Assembly: GCA_017462915.1 (NCBI GenBank)
Contig: JAFTQG010000045.1
Span: forward strand, 58,767 to 122,766
Length of the DNA: 64,000 bases
Direction: 5' to 3'
Origin: Prevotella sp.
GTDB taxonomy: Bacteria; Bacteroidota; Bacteroidia; Bacteroidales; Bacteroidaceae
Below are positions 8,060-16,870 of this stretch, one piece after another. The notes beneath the pieces were generated by a model. It did no database searches, was not told the DNA's origin, and saw only the letters and a list, made by a program, of their open reading frames with translations. The position numbers and the translations under genes are program-made. The stretch's first letter is position 1. The number at the start of each line of letters is the position of its first letter.

Positions 8060-10300
8060 TTAGTTGTTGAACCTCTTGCTGCTTCGCAGGATACGCCTTG
8101 TAGAGGCGATGAACTCCTGTGTCTCCTGCAGGATATTGAGGTAGAGTATCGTGGTGTTGATGTTCGAGTCATGCTCCTGTAGATAGTCCATCTGACGCTT
8201 TCTCAAGGCGGAGATATGCCTCTTGAACCCCTCCTTCTCGGCGAGGAGACGGTCTATCTCCTCCACATCGTTGCGCTCGATGGCCTCCGTGCCGCGCCTT
8301 ATGAAGTCGAGCACACGCTCCTTCACCGGCTGAAGCTCGGCTATCTGGGAGTTGTTGAGCGGCGTGAAATTGTTGTCGACATGCTCCTTGCACGGCGTTG
8401 CCATGCGCTTCAGGCAGTAGATGATCTGCTCGTCGGCGTTCATGGCGAGATGAAACCATGTGTTCTTCTCGAGCGAGAGGGTCCTGTCTATGCTCCTCAT
8501 GCCCACCAGAAGCCTGTGGCGCGTCTTCTTCCTGCTGTCGTTGTCACGGTCGAGCTGCCTTATCGCCTTGCGGAGCTGTTTCAGATTCTCGTTTATCATG
8601 CCGCTGACGATATTGTCAAAACATGCCCCTGCATGTACCATTGCCTCCGTCTGGACAGCCTGCAGATGGTCTTTGAGCAACGACCAGCGCTCCTCCTTGT
8701 CATGAGTCTGCATGAGCTTGCGCAGGAACAGTCCGCTGTCGGCGCCGCTGTCCTTGCCCTCCTGCGGCATGTTGCTCCTTATGAGCAGCACGACGGCGAG
8801 CACTCCGAAGCCTATCATCGCGGCGATGCCTCCGAAATGCATCACGAGCACCACCGTTCCTGCCGCGAGAAACGCCGCTCCGGCAGTGATGAGCCATCCG
8901 CCGATGACGCTGAGCATTCCCGTGATGCGGAACACCGCGCTCTCACGGCTCCATGCACGGTCGGCGAGGGAGGTGCCCATGGCGACGATGAATGTCACGT
9001 AGGTCGTGGACAAAGGGAGCTTCAGCGATGTGCCCATGATGATGAGCAGGGCGGCGAGGACTATGTTTACCGAGGCGCGCACGAGGTCGAATGCCGCACC
9101 GTCCTCAAGCACCGCGCCCTCCTTGTTGAACCGTCCGTCTATCCATCTCCTCATGCCTGCCGGCACAACTCTCGCGCAGGCGTCGCTGACGGTGTTGAAC
9201 GATCTCACCATGCTGCGCGCCGCGCTCGACGAACCGAACATCTCCTCTCCCTCATCCTGCCTCGAGAGGTCTACGGAGGTCTTCACCACATTGCGCGCTT
9301 TCTTTGATGTCGCGAGGGAGTATATCATGATTGCTCCCGAGGCGAGCAGGAAGACGAACGGCGTATGTGCACTGCCGTTGAGCGAGCCCATCATGAAGGT
9401 GTCCGGGTCTCCGTGGCCGTTGGCGGCGAAGTCGCTGTATGCGCTGTAGCCTGCCAGAGGCACACCGATGAAGTTCACGAGGTCGTTGCTCGCGAAAGCC
9501 ATGGCGAGGGCGAATGTGCCGATGAGGACTATCAGCTTCAGGACATTGCCTCCTGCGGCGTGGAGCGACTGCATGAGCACCGTGAAGAGCACGAATCCGC
9601 CGATGACGATGGCATGGGTGTTGTCGGCTATCCACTGCTTCATGCTGTCGTCCATGAACGCCGCCTGGCCCAGTCCCTTGACGAGGATGAAGTAGCCGAT
9701 GGCTGTGCAGGCCACTCCGCCGAACACTCCGATGAAGTATTTCAGACGCCTGCGGTAGTCGAAGGTGAAGACAAGTCGCGTGAGCCACTGCACCACGGTG
9801 CCGAAGAAGAAGGCTATCGCCACGGAACAGAAGATGCCGAGGATGACCGACAAGGCCTTCTCCGTATTGAGAAGATGTGCGAAGGTCAGCGCGCCCGTGT
9901 CGTCTGCCACGATTTTCAGCAACGCCAGCACGAACGTGCCGCCAAGGAGCTCGAAGACCATCGACACCGTCGTGGATGTCGGCATACCGAGACTGTTGAA
10001 GATGTCGAGCAGTATGACATCGGTGACCATCACTGCAAGGAAGATGCACATAAGGTTCTCGAACGAATACATCTCTGGGCGGAAGATGCCGTGCCTGGCG
10101 ATGTCCATCATGCCGTTGCTGAGAAGGGCTCCCGCAAGCACACCGAGAGATGCCACGATTATCACCGTACGGAACCGCGCCACCTTTGCTCCGATGGCAG
10201 AGTTGAGGAAGTTCACGGCGTCGTTGCTCACGCCCACCATGAGGTCGAATGTCGCGAGGACAAAGAGAGAGACTACAAGTCCTAAGAAAATCATTTCCAT
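8060..10300 (-). CDS. PiT-family inorganic phosphate transporter with PhoU-like tail
   Basis: A 746-residue protein. Two PiT signature segments are visible: VSNDAVNFLNSAIG near residue 24 and ASNDLVNFIGVPLAGYSAY in the middle. Each belongs to one of the duplicated membrane halves, and about 12 hydrophobic segments span residues 1-510. The last 190 residues are soluble, helical and charged (from about 560), like the PhoU-type regulatory tail seen in Bacteroidota PiT proteins. It imports phosphate driven by a cation gradient. It is divergent from a PhoB/PhoR-like pair, and Pho-box-like repeats cover its promoter region. Confidence 0.93.
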   Translation of the reverse strand: MEMIFLGLVVSLFVLATFDLMVGVSNDAVNFLNSAIGAKVARFRTVIIVASLGVLAGALLSNGMMDIARHGIFRPEMYSFENLMCIFLAVMVTDVILLDIFNSLGMPTSTTVSMVFELLGGTFVLALLKIVADDTGALTFAHLLNTEKALSVILGIFCSVAIAFFFGTVVQWLTRLVFTFDYRRRLKYFIGVFGGVACTAIGYFILVKGLGQAAFMDDSMKQWIADNTHAIVIGGFVLFTVLMQSLHAAGGNVLKLIVLIGTFALAMAFASNDLVNFIGVPLAGYSAYSDFAANGHGDPDTFMMGSLNGSAHTPFVFLLASGAIMIYSLATSKKARNVVKTSVDLSRQDEGEEMFGSSSAARSMVRSFNTVSDACARVVPAGMRRWIDGRFNKEGAVLEDGAAFDLVRASVNIVLAALLIIMGTSLKLPLSTTYVTFIVAMGTSLADRAWSRESAVFRITGMLSVIGGWLITAGAAFLAAGTVVLVMHFGGIAAMIGFGVLAVVLLIRSNMPQEGKDSGADSGLFLRKLMQTHDKEERWSLLKDHLQAVQTEAMVHAGACFDNIVSGMINENLKQLRKAIRQLDRDNDSRKKTRHRLLVGMRSIDRTLSLEKNTWFHLAMNADEQIIYCLKRMATPCKEHVDNNFTPLNNSQIAELQPVKERVLDFIRRGTEAIERNDVEEIDRLLAEKEGFKRHISALRKRQMDYLQEHDSNINTTILYLNILQETQEFIASTRRILRSSKRFNN

Positions 10301-10323
10301 ATTGTTGTGTTTTTTTCCCGTTG

Positions 10324-10331
10324 CAAAATTA
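10324..10331 (-). promoter_or_regulatory. PiT promoter -7 element (TAATTTTG)
   Basis: TAATTTTG on the minus strand fits TAnnTTTG and lies 24 bp before the PiT start codon. No good TTTG element is found at the usual distance. The 11-bp repeats (10341-10373) occupy that position, as expected for an activator-dependent promoter. Confidence 0.55.
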
Positions 10332-10340
10332 CTCTGCTGT

Positions 10341-10373
10341 TGTTACGAAACTGTTACAATAGTGCTACAATAC
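10341..10373. promoter_or_regulatory. Pho-box-like triple 11-bp direct repeat
   Basis: Three consecutive 11-bp units, TGTTACGAAAC, TGTTACAATAG and TGCTACAATAC, lie head to tail. PhoB-type regulators bind 11-bp direct repeats with a conserved TGT-A/C core followed by an AT-rich spacer. The block replaces the -33 region of the PiT promoter. The binding protein is inferred to be the adjacent response regulator. Confidence 0.65.
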
Positions 10374-10410
10374 GGTGAATACGGCGCCCGGAAGCCGCAA
10401 CTTATGCAAA

Positions 10411-10427
10411 TGTAACGTAAATGTAAT
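10411..10427. promoter_or_regulatory. Second Pho-box-like pair
   Basis: TGTAAC at 10411 and TGTAAT at 10422 are again 11 bp apart. They lie about 12 bp upstream of the -33 element of the response-regulator promoter, which suggests autoregulation of the two-component genes. Confidence 0.45.
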
Positions 10428-10438
10428 GTCCGGAACGC

Positions 10439-10467
10439 TTGTTTTCGTGAAAAACGATGTAAATTTG
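10439..10467 (+). promoter_or_regulatory. Promoter of the two-component operon
   Basis: TTG at 10439-10441, 18 bp, then TAAATTTG at 10460-10467, followed by CACC. This fits the Bacteroidota housekeeping promoter and lies 23 bp before the response-regulator start. Confidence 0.6.
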
Positions 10468-10490
10468 CACCGTGTAAAAAACATGAATGT

Positions 10491-11186
10491 ATGATGAAAC
10501 GTAGAATACTTGTTGTCGATGATGAGGAGGATCTGAGAGAGATTCTCAAGTTCAACCTCGAGAAGGAAGGGTATGAAGTGGACACCGCGGCCTCTTCGGA
10601 GGAGGCTCTCGACCTTGACCTCGCCTCGTACGACATCATGCTGCTTGACATCATGATGGGCGAAATCAGCGGCATGGCTCTTGCAGCCATGCTGAAACGC
10701 CGCAAGGAGACGGCTTCCGTACCTATTATATTCATAACGGCGAAGGACACGGAGGACGACACCGTGAAGGGTCTCTCGCTGGGAGCCGACGACTATATCA
10801 CCAAGCCTTTCAAGATAAGGGAGGTAGTGGCGCGTGTGGAGGCGGTGCTGCGCCGTGCCGGAAATGCTGCCGTCGCGCGCCGTGAAGGTATGACGGGGAC
10901 GGTCGTCTTTGAAGGTCTCTGCATAGACACCGCCGCCAAGCGCGTCACCGTTGACGGCGCTGATGTGGCGCTGACGAAGAAGGAGTTCGAGATACTCCTG
11001 CTCCTTGCCGGCAACGCCGGAAGGGTATTCTCGCGTCAGGACATACTCTCACGCGTATGGGATGACGACGTTTATGTGCTCGACCGTACGGTGGACGTCA
11101 ACATAACGCGTCTGAGAAAGAAGATAGGACATTATGGCGACCGTATCCGAACACGTCAGGGATACGGATATTCGTTTGACAAATGA
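10491..11186 (+). CDS. PhoB-like OmpR-family response regulator
   Basis: A 231-residue DNA-binding response regulator. The receiver domain has the acidic pair Asp10-Asp11, phospho-acceptor Asp53 in LLDIMMG, and Lys106 in DYITKPF. A winged-helix OmpR/PhoB output domain spans about residues 130-230 (LTKKEFEILLLL, RTVDVNITRLRKKIG). Its stop overlaps the kinase start. The neighbouring phosphate transporter and the 11-bp repeats between them argue for a PhoB role. RprY, a Bacteroides OmpR-type regulator, is the main alternative name. Confidence 0.88.
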   Translation: MMKRRILVVDDEEDLREILKFNLEKEGYEVDTAASSEEALDLDLASYDIMLLDIMMGEISGMALAAMLKRRKETASVPIIFITAKDTEDDTVKGLSLGADDYITKPFKIREVVARVEAVLRRAGNAAVARREGMTGTVVFEGLCIDTAAKRVTVDGADVALTKKEFEILLLLAGNAGRVFSRQDILSRVWDDDVYVLDRTVDVNITRLRKKIGHYGDRIRTRQGYGYSFDK

Positions 11187-12625
11187 CGGGAAGGAGGAAG
11201 ACAATGAAACATACAACATCACTCAGCCGCCAGCTTTTCATCACCGTGCTCATGCTGTTCTCGGTGTTTGTGGCGGGATTCGTATCTTATCAGTACCAGA
11301 GGGAGAAGCAGTTCAAGATCGGACTGCTGCACACTCGCCTGAAGGACTACAACCATCAGCTGGCAGAAAGCATCGCCGACATGGGAGGCCTGAAGGACTC
11401 TGTGCTCACGGCATACGTCGGGAACCATCCTCTGCGCGGACTGCGCATCACGCTGCTCGATATCCGTGGCAAGGTCTTGTACGACAACGGACAGCATCCT
11501 TACTCTTCCATGGCAAACCATCTGGAGCGTCCAGAGGTAAAGAGGGCTCTCATCTCGGGCGAGGGTTTTGAGATAAACCGCCACTCGGACACCATGAACG
11601 AGAACTATTTCTATGCCGCGACATACTTTCCGCGGCAGGGCATCATCGTGAGGACGGCGTTGCCTTACGACTTCGAGCTGGAGGAATATCTGCGCGCCGA
11701 TATGACATCAATCTGCATGACGCTTGTCGCGAGCATCTTCATCATGGCGGTCTTCTGGCTGTATACGCGCCGTCTGGGCAAGTCGATAGCACAGCTGAGG
11801 CGGTTCGCGACGCTTGCCGGCAGCGGCGAGAGCTACGATGCGGAGCGTGAGGCGGCGGCTTTCCCTGACACGGAACTGGGGGAGATATCGCAGAATATCG
11901 TTCTTCTGTACAAGCGTCTGCAGGAGAGCCAGGAGGACAAGCTGCGCCTGAAACGCCAGTTGACGCAGAATATCTCGCACGAACTGAATACTCCGGTGGC
12001 GAGCATCCACGGCTATCTGGAGACTATCCTCAACAATCCGGACATCACGGAGGAGCAGCGCGACAATTTCCTCAGGCGTTGCTACGCGCAGAGCGAGAGG
12101 CTGGCGCAGCTCGTGCAGGACATATCGTCGCTGAACCGTATGGATGAGGTGCTCCATTCGCTGAACATGCAGGTGACGGACATTGCCGCGATAGTCCACG
12201 ATATACAGCAGGAGGTGGCGCTGCAGCTGGCGGAACACCACATGACAATCACGAATACGCTCGGCAGCACGCTGCCTATCATGGGTGATGCGTCGATGAT
12301 TTATTCCATCTTCCGCAACCTTATAGACAATGCCATAGCCTATTCGGGCGAGGGAACGGCCATCGTCATCCGCTGCGTGGAGGACAAGGACTGGTATCAT
12401 TTCCGGCTTTCTGACAACGGTACGGGCATCCCTGAGGAGCATATACCGCATATCTTCGAGCGTTTCTACAGAGTAGACAAGGGACGCCGAAGGACGTTCG
12501 GCGGCACGGGTCTCGGACTTGCGATAGTCAAGAATGCCGTGATGCTTCACGGAGGCAATATCACCGCAAGCGCAATGCCTGGCGGAGGCGTGGAGTTCGC
12601 GTTCAGTCTGAAGCGGAGAGCGTAG
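11183..12625 (+). CDS. PhoR-like sensor histidine kinase
   Basis: A 480-residue inner-membrane kinase. Transmembrane segments at about 17-36 and 175-195 enclose a 140-residue periplasmic sensor region. A HAMP-like linker follows, then the HisKA box with phospho-accepting His266 in SHELNTP. The ATPase domain shows an N box (RNLIDNAIAYS), DNGTGIP and GGTGLGLAIVK. The start overlaps the regulator stop (ATGA). A second Met seven codons in (11204) is an equally good start. It ends at a strong intrinsic terminator. The partner is the preceding response regulator. The phosphate signal is inferred from context. Confidence 0.88.
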   Translation: MTGRRKTMKHTTSLSRQLFITVLMLFSVFVAGFVSYQYQREKQFKIGLLHTRLKDYNHQLAESIADMGGLKDSVLTAYVGNHPLRGLRITLLDIRGKVLYDNGQHPYSSMANHLERPEVKRALISGEGFEINRHSDTMNENYFYAATYFPRQGIIVRTALPYDFELEEYLRADMTSICMTLVASIFIMAVFWLYTRRLGKSIAQLRRFATLAGSGESYDAEREAAAFPDTELGEISQNIVLLYKRLQESQEDKLRLKRQLTQNISHELNTPVASIHGYLETILNNPDITEEQRDNFLRRCYAQSERLAQLVQDISSLNRMDEVLHSLNMQVTDIAAIVHDIQQEVALQLAEHHMTITNTLGSTLPIMGDASMIYSIFRNLIDNAIAYSGEGTAIVIRCVEDKDWYHFRLSDNGTGIPEEHIPHIFERFYRVDKGRRRTFGGTGLGLAIVKNAVMLHGGNITASAMPGGGVEFAFSLKRRA

Positions 12626-12668
12626 GCGTTTGTTTGCCTGAAAAGCGGCAGGCATATATTAAAGAAAC

Positions 12669-12703
12669 GAGGGAAAAACGGACGGTGAGCCTGTTTTTCC
12701 CTC
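12669..12703 (+). terminator. Intrinsic terminator of the two-component operon
   Basis: GAGGGAAAAAC (12669-12679) pairs perfectly with GTTTTTCCCTC (12693-12703) and a T-rich tract follows, 44 bp after the kinase stop. Confidence 0.8.
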
Positions 12704-12768
12704 ATGTTTTTTATGGTTTTGTATTGTATTTCCTGTGTCGTTGTCTTGTTTCTCGTATGTTCCTGTAA

Positions 12769-12817
12769 GTTATCGTTAAGGTTATCGTTAGGGTCATAGT
12801 TAGGGTTATCGTTATGG
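12769..12817 (+). repeat. 12-bp GTTATCGTTARG tandem repeat
   Basis: Units start at 12769, 12781, 12793 and 12805, exactly 12 bp apart, just past the 3' end of the HAD gene. Related TTAGGGTTAAGG sequence occurs near 25810-25860 and 32101-32127. Confidence 0.75.
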
Positions 12818-12820
12818 TTC

Positions 12821-13408
12821 TTATTTTATCAGATGTCCCTCATCTGCAAATTCCAGCAGTTCCTTGTCACCGCGCGAGTCGCCGAAGGCGGTGATATAGT
12901 GCTCGTTCCTGTGCTCATGGAGGTCAGGATACTCCTGTTTCAGGCGACAGACCTTCTCAGGTCCGTAGCAGTTCGGTGACAGGAAACGGCCTGTGAACCC
13001 ATTTTCCCGGAACTCCATCTTCGTGCCGAGCACCTTGAATTCCGGCACAAGACGGCTCACCCAGTTCTCCGGACTTGCCGTGACGACCACCACCTCATTG
13101 CCTTTCTCCTTCTCTTCCTTCAGTCTGAGGTAAAGGTCAGTGCGGAGAATATGCCTGTGTGCGTCGGCAAAGCGTTGGCAGAAGCTGTCGAACTCCTCCT
13201 TGCTCATCCTGCCGAAGCAGTGGTGCAGCAGCCGCTCCTTTGTCCTTTGGTTGGAATAAAGGCGAGCCATCATCAGCGCGAGCCACGGCATTATGCGCAG
13301 CAAGGCAAGGGCGAGGCCGAGCTTTCCGCGCTGGAAGATGATGATGGACATCATCGAATCGACGGTCGTCAGTGTGCCGTCAAAGTCTGAAACGAATAGC
13401 TTTTTCAA
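12821..13408 (-). CDS. HAD-IB family phosphatase
   Basis: A 195-residue haloacid-dehalogenase-superfamily enzyme of the SerB-like IB subgroup. Motif I is DFDGTL (nucleophile Asp8, acid Asp10), motif II is VVVTAS, the motif III Lys lies in GPEKVCRLK, and motif IV is FGDSRGDKELL. The helical cap lies between motifs I and II. It follows a UbiA-type transferase on the same strand. Such phosphatases often stand next to or are fused with polyprenyl-phosphate transferases, so its substrate may be a phosphorylated prenol-sugar, but this is inference. Confidence 0.85.
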   Translation of the reverse strand: MKKLFVSDFDGTLTTVDSMMSIIIFQRGKLGLALALLRIMPWLALMMARLYSNQRTKERLLHHCFGRMSKEEFDSFCQRFADAHRHILRTDLYLRLKEEKEKGNEVVVVTASPENWVSRLVPEFKVLGTKMEFRENGFTGRFLSPNCYGPEKVCRLKQEYPDLHEHRNEHYITAFGDSRGDKELLEFADEGHLIK

Positions 13409-13511
13409 GTCTGTAGGATGTTATTTCGTGGTCTGCGATGTTGGTTCTTGTGGTCTGCGAAGCTCTTTCGCATAGCTTGCGCCGTCTTTTTATGCCGTCA
13501 GCAATGTTGTT

Positions 13512-14402
13512 TTACAGCCGTATCGCCCCTCCGTAGAGTATCATTACGTAGGAGAGCACCCACAGTATGATGACCGCCTGGAGGAAACGGTCCTTATACA
13601 GGAGCCGTGTAGGGTCGCCCGTGGCGTCGTCGACCTCGGCGAGCTGTATGTAGCGCAGCAGTCCGAGGATGACGAAAATGGTAGTGAGATAGATGTATTC
13701 GGAGTATGGACGCGCTGCCAGTTCGGGCGAGATGGTGTACATTATGTAGCACACCACGGTCACGGAAGCGGTGATTGTCACCGCCTGGTTGATGAACGAG
13801 AGGTTGTATCTGTGCGTGTTATGGCGCGGAGCCTCACCGGTCTTCATCATTCTCATGACGTCGTCGCGCCTTTTCGCAAAGCCGAGGAGCAGTGTCAGGA
13901 GGAAAGTCATGAGCACAAGCCAGTGGGATGCCGTGATACCTGTCGCCGCGCTTCCGGCAAGGATACGCAGGACGAAGCCGAAAGACAGCACGCAGACATC
14001 GACTATGGCGTATCTTTTCAGCAGGCGGCAATAGGCTATGTCGAGCACATAGTATGCGGCGATGACACAACCCAAGTCGGTTGCCCTGTCGCCGAGCGTG
14101 TAAACCATTGCCATGGAGAGGGAGAACATCATCAGCATGATGGCATATCCCTGTCCTACGGTTATCGCTCCGGAGGCAATGGGACGCTTGCATTTCTCTG
14201 AATGCCTGCGGTCGTCCTCCACATCTATGATGTCATTGTAGCAGTATATTGACGATGCCGCGAAGCTGTAGGCAAGGAAGGCTATGATGGAGTTTACGAT
14301 GCTTGCCGTATTTGTCAATGCTCCGCCGAAGAACATCGGCATGAAGATAAAGGCGTTCTTTATCCATTGGTGCGGACGGGTCAGTCGTATGAGGCTTTTC
14401 AT
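13512..14402 (-). CDS. UbiA-family prenyl-phosphate transferase (decaprenyl-phosphate phosphoribosyltransferase-like)
   Basis: A 296-residue membrane protein with about eight to nine hydrophobic segments. The N-terminal LTRPHQWIKNAFIF segment and the first Asp-rich motif (YNDIIDVEDDRRH) are those of the UbiA subgroup related to decaprenyl-phosphate phosphoribosyltransferase. The second Asp motif is replaced by FAKRRDD. This subgroup moves a phosphoribosyl group onto a polyprenyl phosphate rather than making quinones. It lies 103 bp upstream of the HAD phosphatase on the same strand, which would fit a two-step prenol-sugar pathway. Quinone prenyltransfer is less likely given the N-terminal motif. 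Confidence 0.8.
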   Translation of the reverse strand: MKSLIRLTRPHQWIKNAFIFMPMFFGGALTNTASIVNSIIAFLAYSFAASSIYCYNDIIDVEDDRRHSEKCKRPIASGAITVGQGYAIMLMMFSLSMAMVYTLGDRATDLGCVIAAYYVLDIAYCRLLKRYAIVDVCVLSFGFVLRILAGSAATGITASHWLVLMTFLLTLLLGFAKRRDDVMRMMKTGEAPRHNTHRYNLSFINQAVTITASVTVVCYIMYTISPELAARPYSEYIYLTTIFVILGLLRYIQLAEVDDATGDPTRLLYKDRFLQAVIILWVLSYVMILYGGAIRL

Positions 14403-14499
14403 GTGATGTCTGTTTTTTCAGTGTGTATCAATATGCTTCCCGATATTTATCGGATGTCTTCTCGATATTTGTCGGTCTGCTGTCTGCATGTCAGGGCTT

Positions 14500-15531
14500 T
14501 CATGTCAGGGAGAGCATCTTTGTCACCCGGGCCACTGCCTTATGGAGCAGCCATGACAGAGGGACGGCGACGGCCATGATGATGAGGAATGTGGGCCAGT
14601 ATCCGAGATGGTGCTGCTCTACGGGACGCAGGACAAACTCCACGTGTATGAGATACATCTCGAGGGATATCGTCCCGACGAATGCCGCGCAACGTCTTGC
14701 CCACTGAGGTGTATGGCAGAATGCCTTGCAGAGCAACAGTATCGTCGTCACGGCGAGAGGGATGTAGAGCATTCTCTCGAGGAACAGCGGGAATTTTCCG
14801 TGCCTGTACTGCTCCAGCCAGACACAGGAGGCGAGGGAGAGGATGAAGAGAAACAGTGTCAGCCATATCGCCGTGCCGTCTACAGTGTCTTTCCTCCTTA
14901 TGCTCTCCGCCATGTTTATGCCGAGGAAGAATATCGGCACGCGGCTCCAGAATATCTCGATGTGTCCCACGGCGTTGTGTATCGGCGTGACGTACTGCAC
15001 CACAACGCACCACATGAGCATACCCGCAGCCAGCCAGCGGTACACGGGATGCTTGTGCACCAGTTGCATATAAGGCGGCGCGAAGACATAGAGCATCATC
15101 GTGGCAGGTATGTACCAGAAGGTCAGTTCGTCACGTGTCCAGAAGTTCCAGTTGATGGCTATGTCGAGAAAGAGGTCTATCCATGCCGCCGTGGTGTGCT
15201 GCTCGTGTCCCATGAAGCGAGGGATGTAGTAGAGAGACGCCACCACAAGCCATGCCGGGTATATCCTCACGAGTCTCCGCCAGTAGAAATCCTTCCATTT
15301 CTTCCATAGAGGAGCGTCGGAGACGGTGGTCTTCATCCATGAGAACCACAGTCCCATGCCGCTCAGGAAGAGGAAGATGTCCACTCCGAGATTGCCCATG
15401 CGCCTCAGTCCGAAGAACGCATCGGAGCGCGGCAGTGAGACGTGGAAGAGCACAACGATTATCATCGCCACTCCCATAAGCTCTGCACGGAAGCGCGATA
15501 TGTCGGCGAGGCTGATGTCTTTTGTCTTCAT
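14500..15531 (-). CDS. Acyltransferase family 3 membrane protein (first of two)
   Basis: A 343-residue OafA/YrhL-type integral membrane acyltransferase with about ten hydrophobic segments. The N-terminal FRAELMGVAMIIVVLFHV segment places the family's conserved His in the first membrane helix, and FLFLSGMGLWFSW follows. Members O-acylate surface polysaccharides, peptidoglycan or glycolipids. A homologous gene lies directly upstream. The leader between them is built of AACCGnan octamers. Substrate unknown. Confidence 0.88.
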   Translation of the reverse strand: MKTKDISLADISRFRAELMGVAMIIVVLFHVSLPRSDAFFGLRRMGNLGVDIFLFLSGMGLWFSWMKTTVSDAPLWKKWKDFYWRRLVRIYPAWLVVASLYYIPRFMGHEQHTTAAWIDLFLDIAINWNFWTRDELTFWYIPATMMLYVFAPPYMQLVHKHPVYRWLAAGMLMWCVVVQYVTPIHNAVGHIEIFWSRVPIFFLGINMAESIRRKDTVDGTAIWLTLFLFILSLASCVWLEQYRHGKFPLFLERMLYIPLAVTTILLLCKAFCHTPQWARRCAAFVGTISLEMYLIHVEFVLRPVEQHHLGYWPTFLIIMAVAVPLSWLLHKAVARVTKMLSLT

Positions 15532-15540
15532 GGTTTTGTG

Positions 15541-15615
15541 CGGTTATACGGTCAGATGATTATACGGTTATGCGGATATTACACGGTTGTGCGGTTATGC
15601 TGTTGTAGGGGGTTG
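15541..15615. repeat. AACCGnan octamer leader (acyltransferase 1)
   Basis: Reading on the minus strand, AACCGCAT, AACCGTGT and AACCGTAT-type octamers run to within a few bases of the ATG at 15531, separated by short ATAT/CATC fillers. Confidence 0.75.
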
Positions 15616-15629
15616 CGGTTTTCGGTTGT

Positions 15630-16742
15630 TCACTTCATGTATTCCGAGACGATGTCTGTCACTTTCCTGAAGATGATGGCGAGAATTATCGTCGCCACGA
15701 TATACAGCAGGAGTCCGGCGTATATCTCCCCGTGTCGCGATATTGGGATTATCACTTTCCTTGTGACAGGGTGACACACGAACATCGCCGCCGATATGCC
15801 GCCTGTCCATGCCAGAGGGCTCAGCAGAGTCTCGGGCAGGGCGCGGACAAGCGTCGCCGCACCGATGCAGACGAAGAACGGAGCGAATGTCCATAAGGTG
15901 AAGTCAAGGCTGCATACCGCCACGCCCAGTGTCGCCGCGAGTGCCGTTGCGGCATACATGGCGCGTGAAATCTCCCTGTGGCGCGCCATCCTTGCGTAGA
16001 GCACTCCCATGGCGAAGACCGGCAGATTGCCGAAGCAGTTGTAGCGGAACCAGTTGAGGCTCTTGCCCATTGGGTCGAGAGAGAGCTGCACGGCGATACA
16101 TCCTGCGGTGATGATGACGGGGATATACACGCGCCACCGTGCTGAAAGGTATCCGCAAAGCGATGTCTTGCCGGGATAGAGCAGGAAGCGGTAGACGAGA
16201 TACAGCTGCATAGTGAGACCGAAATACCAGTATGGTCCGGGCCAGATGGCATGGTCCGGGTCGGCATAGAGGTTGCTGAATAGGCCGAGCTGTCCCACGA
16301 CATTCCAGAATGTGTAGCGGTACGGCCCCGGTGTCATGTAGTCTACAAGGACAAAGGCTGTGTATCCCACGGCCATCATTATCCACAGCTTCTTGAAATG
16401 CTTACGTGTGAATGCCCATGCGCTCTCCTCCTTGCTTGCCGGGCGTGGCATGGCGGCATGTGAGGCACCGCCTTCGTATTTCATAACGAGGCCGTATGCG
16501 CTGAGGAACACGAACACCGGCACGCCGTAATGCCCGAAGAACGACAGCAGATGTGCCACGATGTCCCATGACGGCTGTGCCGCCTCCGACAGCATCCGCC
16601 CGACATTGTGCCGGGAGAAGGTGTACTCGTTCTCCTTCACCATAGGGCCGAGCCAGTGTGTGTAGTTGTGCAGTACGATGGCGAGGATGGCTATCCCACG
16701 CATCGCCGCCGACTGGCGGCGTGTTATGAGGTCGTTGGTCAT
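15630..16742 (-). CDS. Acyltransferase family 3 membrane protein (second)
   Basis: A 370-residue OafA/YrhL-like acyltransferase with around ten membrane segments. The N-terminal QSAAMRGIAILAIVLHNYTHW carries the conserved His, and GVPVFVFLSAYGLV matches the family's second motif. It is only distantly similar to the next gene, so the two are paralogues with probably different acceptors. It lies in a minus-strand run with the phosphoethanolamine-transferase-like gene upstream, suggesting a block for decorating cell-surface glycans or lipid. Confidence 0.85.
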   Translation of the reverse strand: MTNDLITRRQSAAMRGIAILAIVLHNYTHWLGPMVKENEYTFSRHNVGRMLSEAAQPSWDIVAHLLSFFGHYGVPVFVFLSAYGLVMKYEGGASHAAMPRPASKEESAWAFTRKHFKKLWIMMAVGYTAFVLVDYMTPGPYRYTFWNVVGQLGLFSNLYADPDHAIWPGPYWYFGLTMQLYLVYRFLLYPGKTSLCGYLSARWRVYIPVIITAGCIAVQLSLDPMGKSLNWFRYNCFGNLPVFAMGVLYARMARHREISRAMYAATALAATLGVAVCSLDFTLWTFAPFFVCIGAATLVRALPETLLSPLAWTGGISAAMFVCHPVTRKVIIPISRHGEIYAGLLLYIVATIILAIIFRKVTDIVSEYMK

Positions 16743-16855
16743 TGTTGCGGTTTTTGCGGTTATGCGGTTATTACACGGTTATACGGATGTCTCACGGTTA
16801 TGCGGTGATTGGTTTTGGGGTGATAGCCGGAATAGCCGATATAGCCGGAATAGGG
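16743..16855. repeat. Nonamer plus octamer leader (acyltransferase 2)
   Basis: Read on the minus strand, GGCTATNNC nonamers (16822-16855) are followed by AACCGYAN octamers (16743-16808) and then the ATG at 16742. This is one of the clearest examples of the two-part leader. Confidence 0.8.
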
Positions 16856-16870
16856 GTTATATGGTAAAGG

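Noticed and set aside
8216-9307. 363-codon plus-strand frame opposite the PiT transporter gene
   Set aside because: Composition is that of a shadow frame, and the PiT frame opposite has full family motifs.
12769-12817. Telomere-like TTAGGG repeats
   Set aside because: The unit is a 12-bp GTTATCGTTARG with few true TTAGGG words, internal in a bacterial chromosome.
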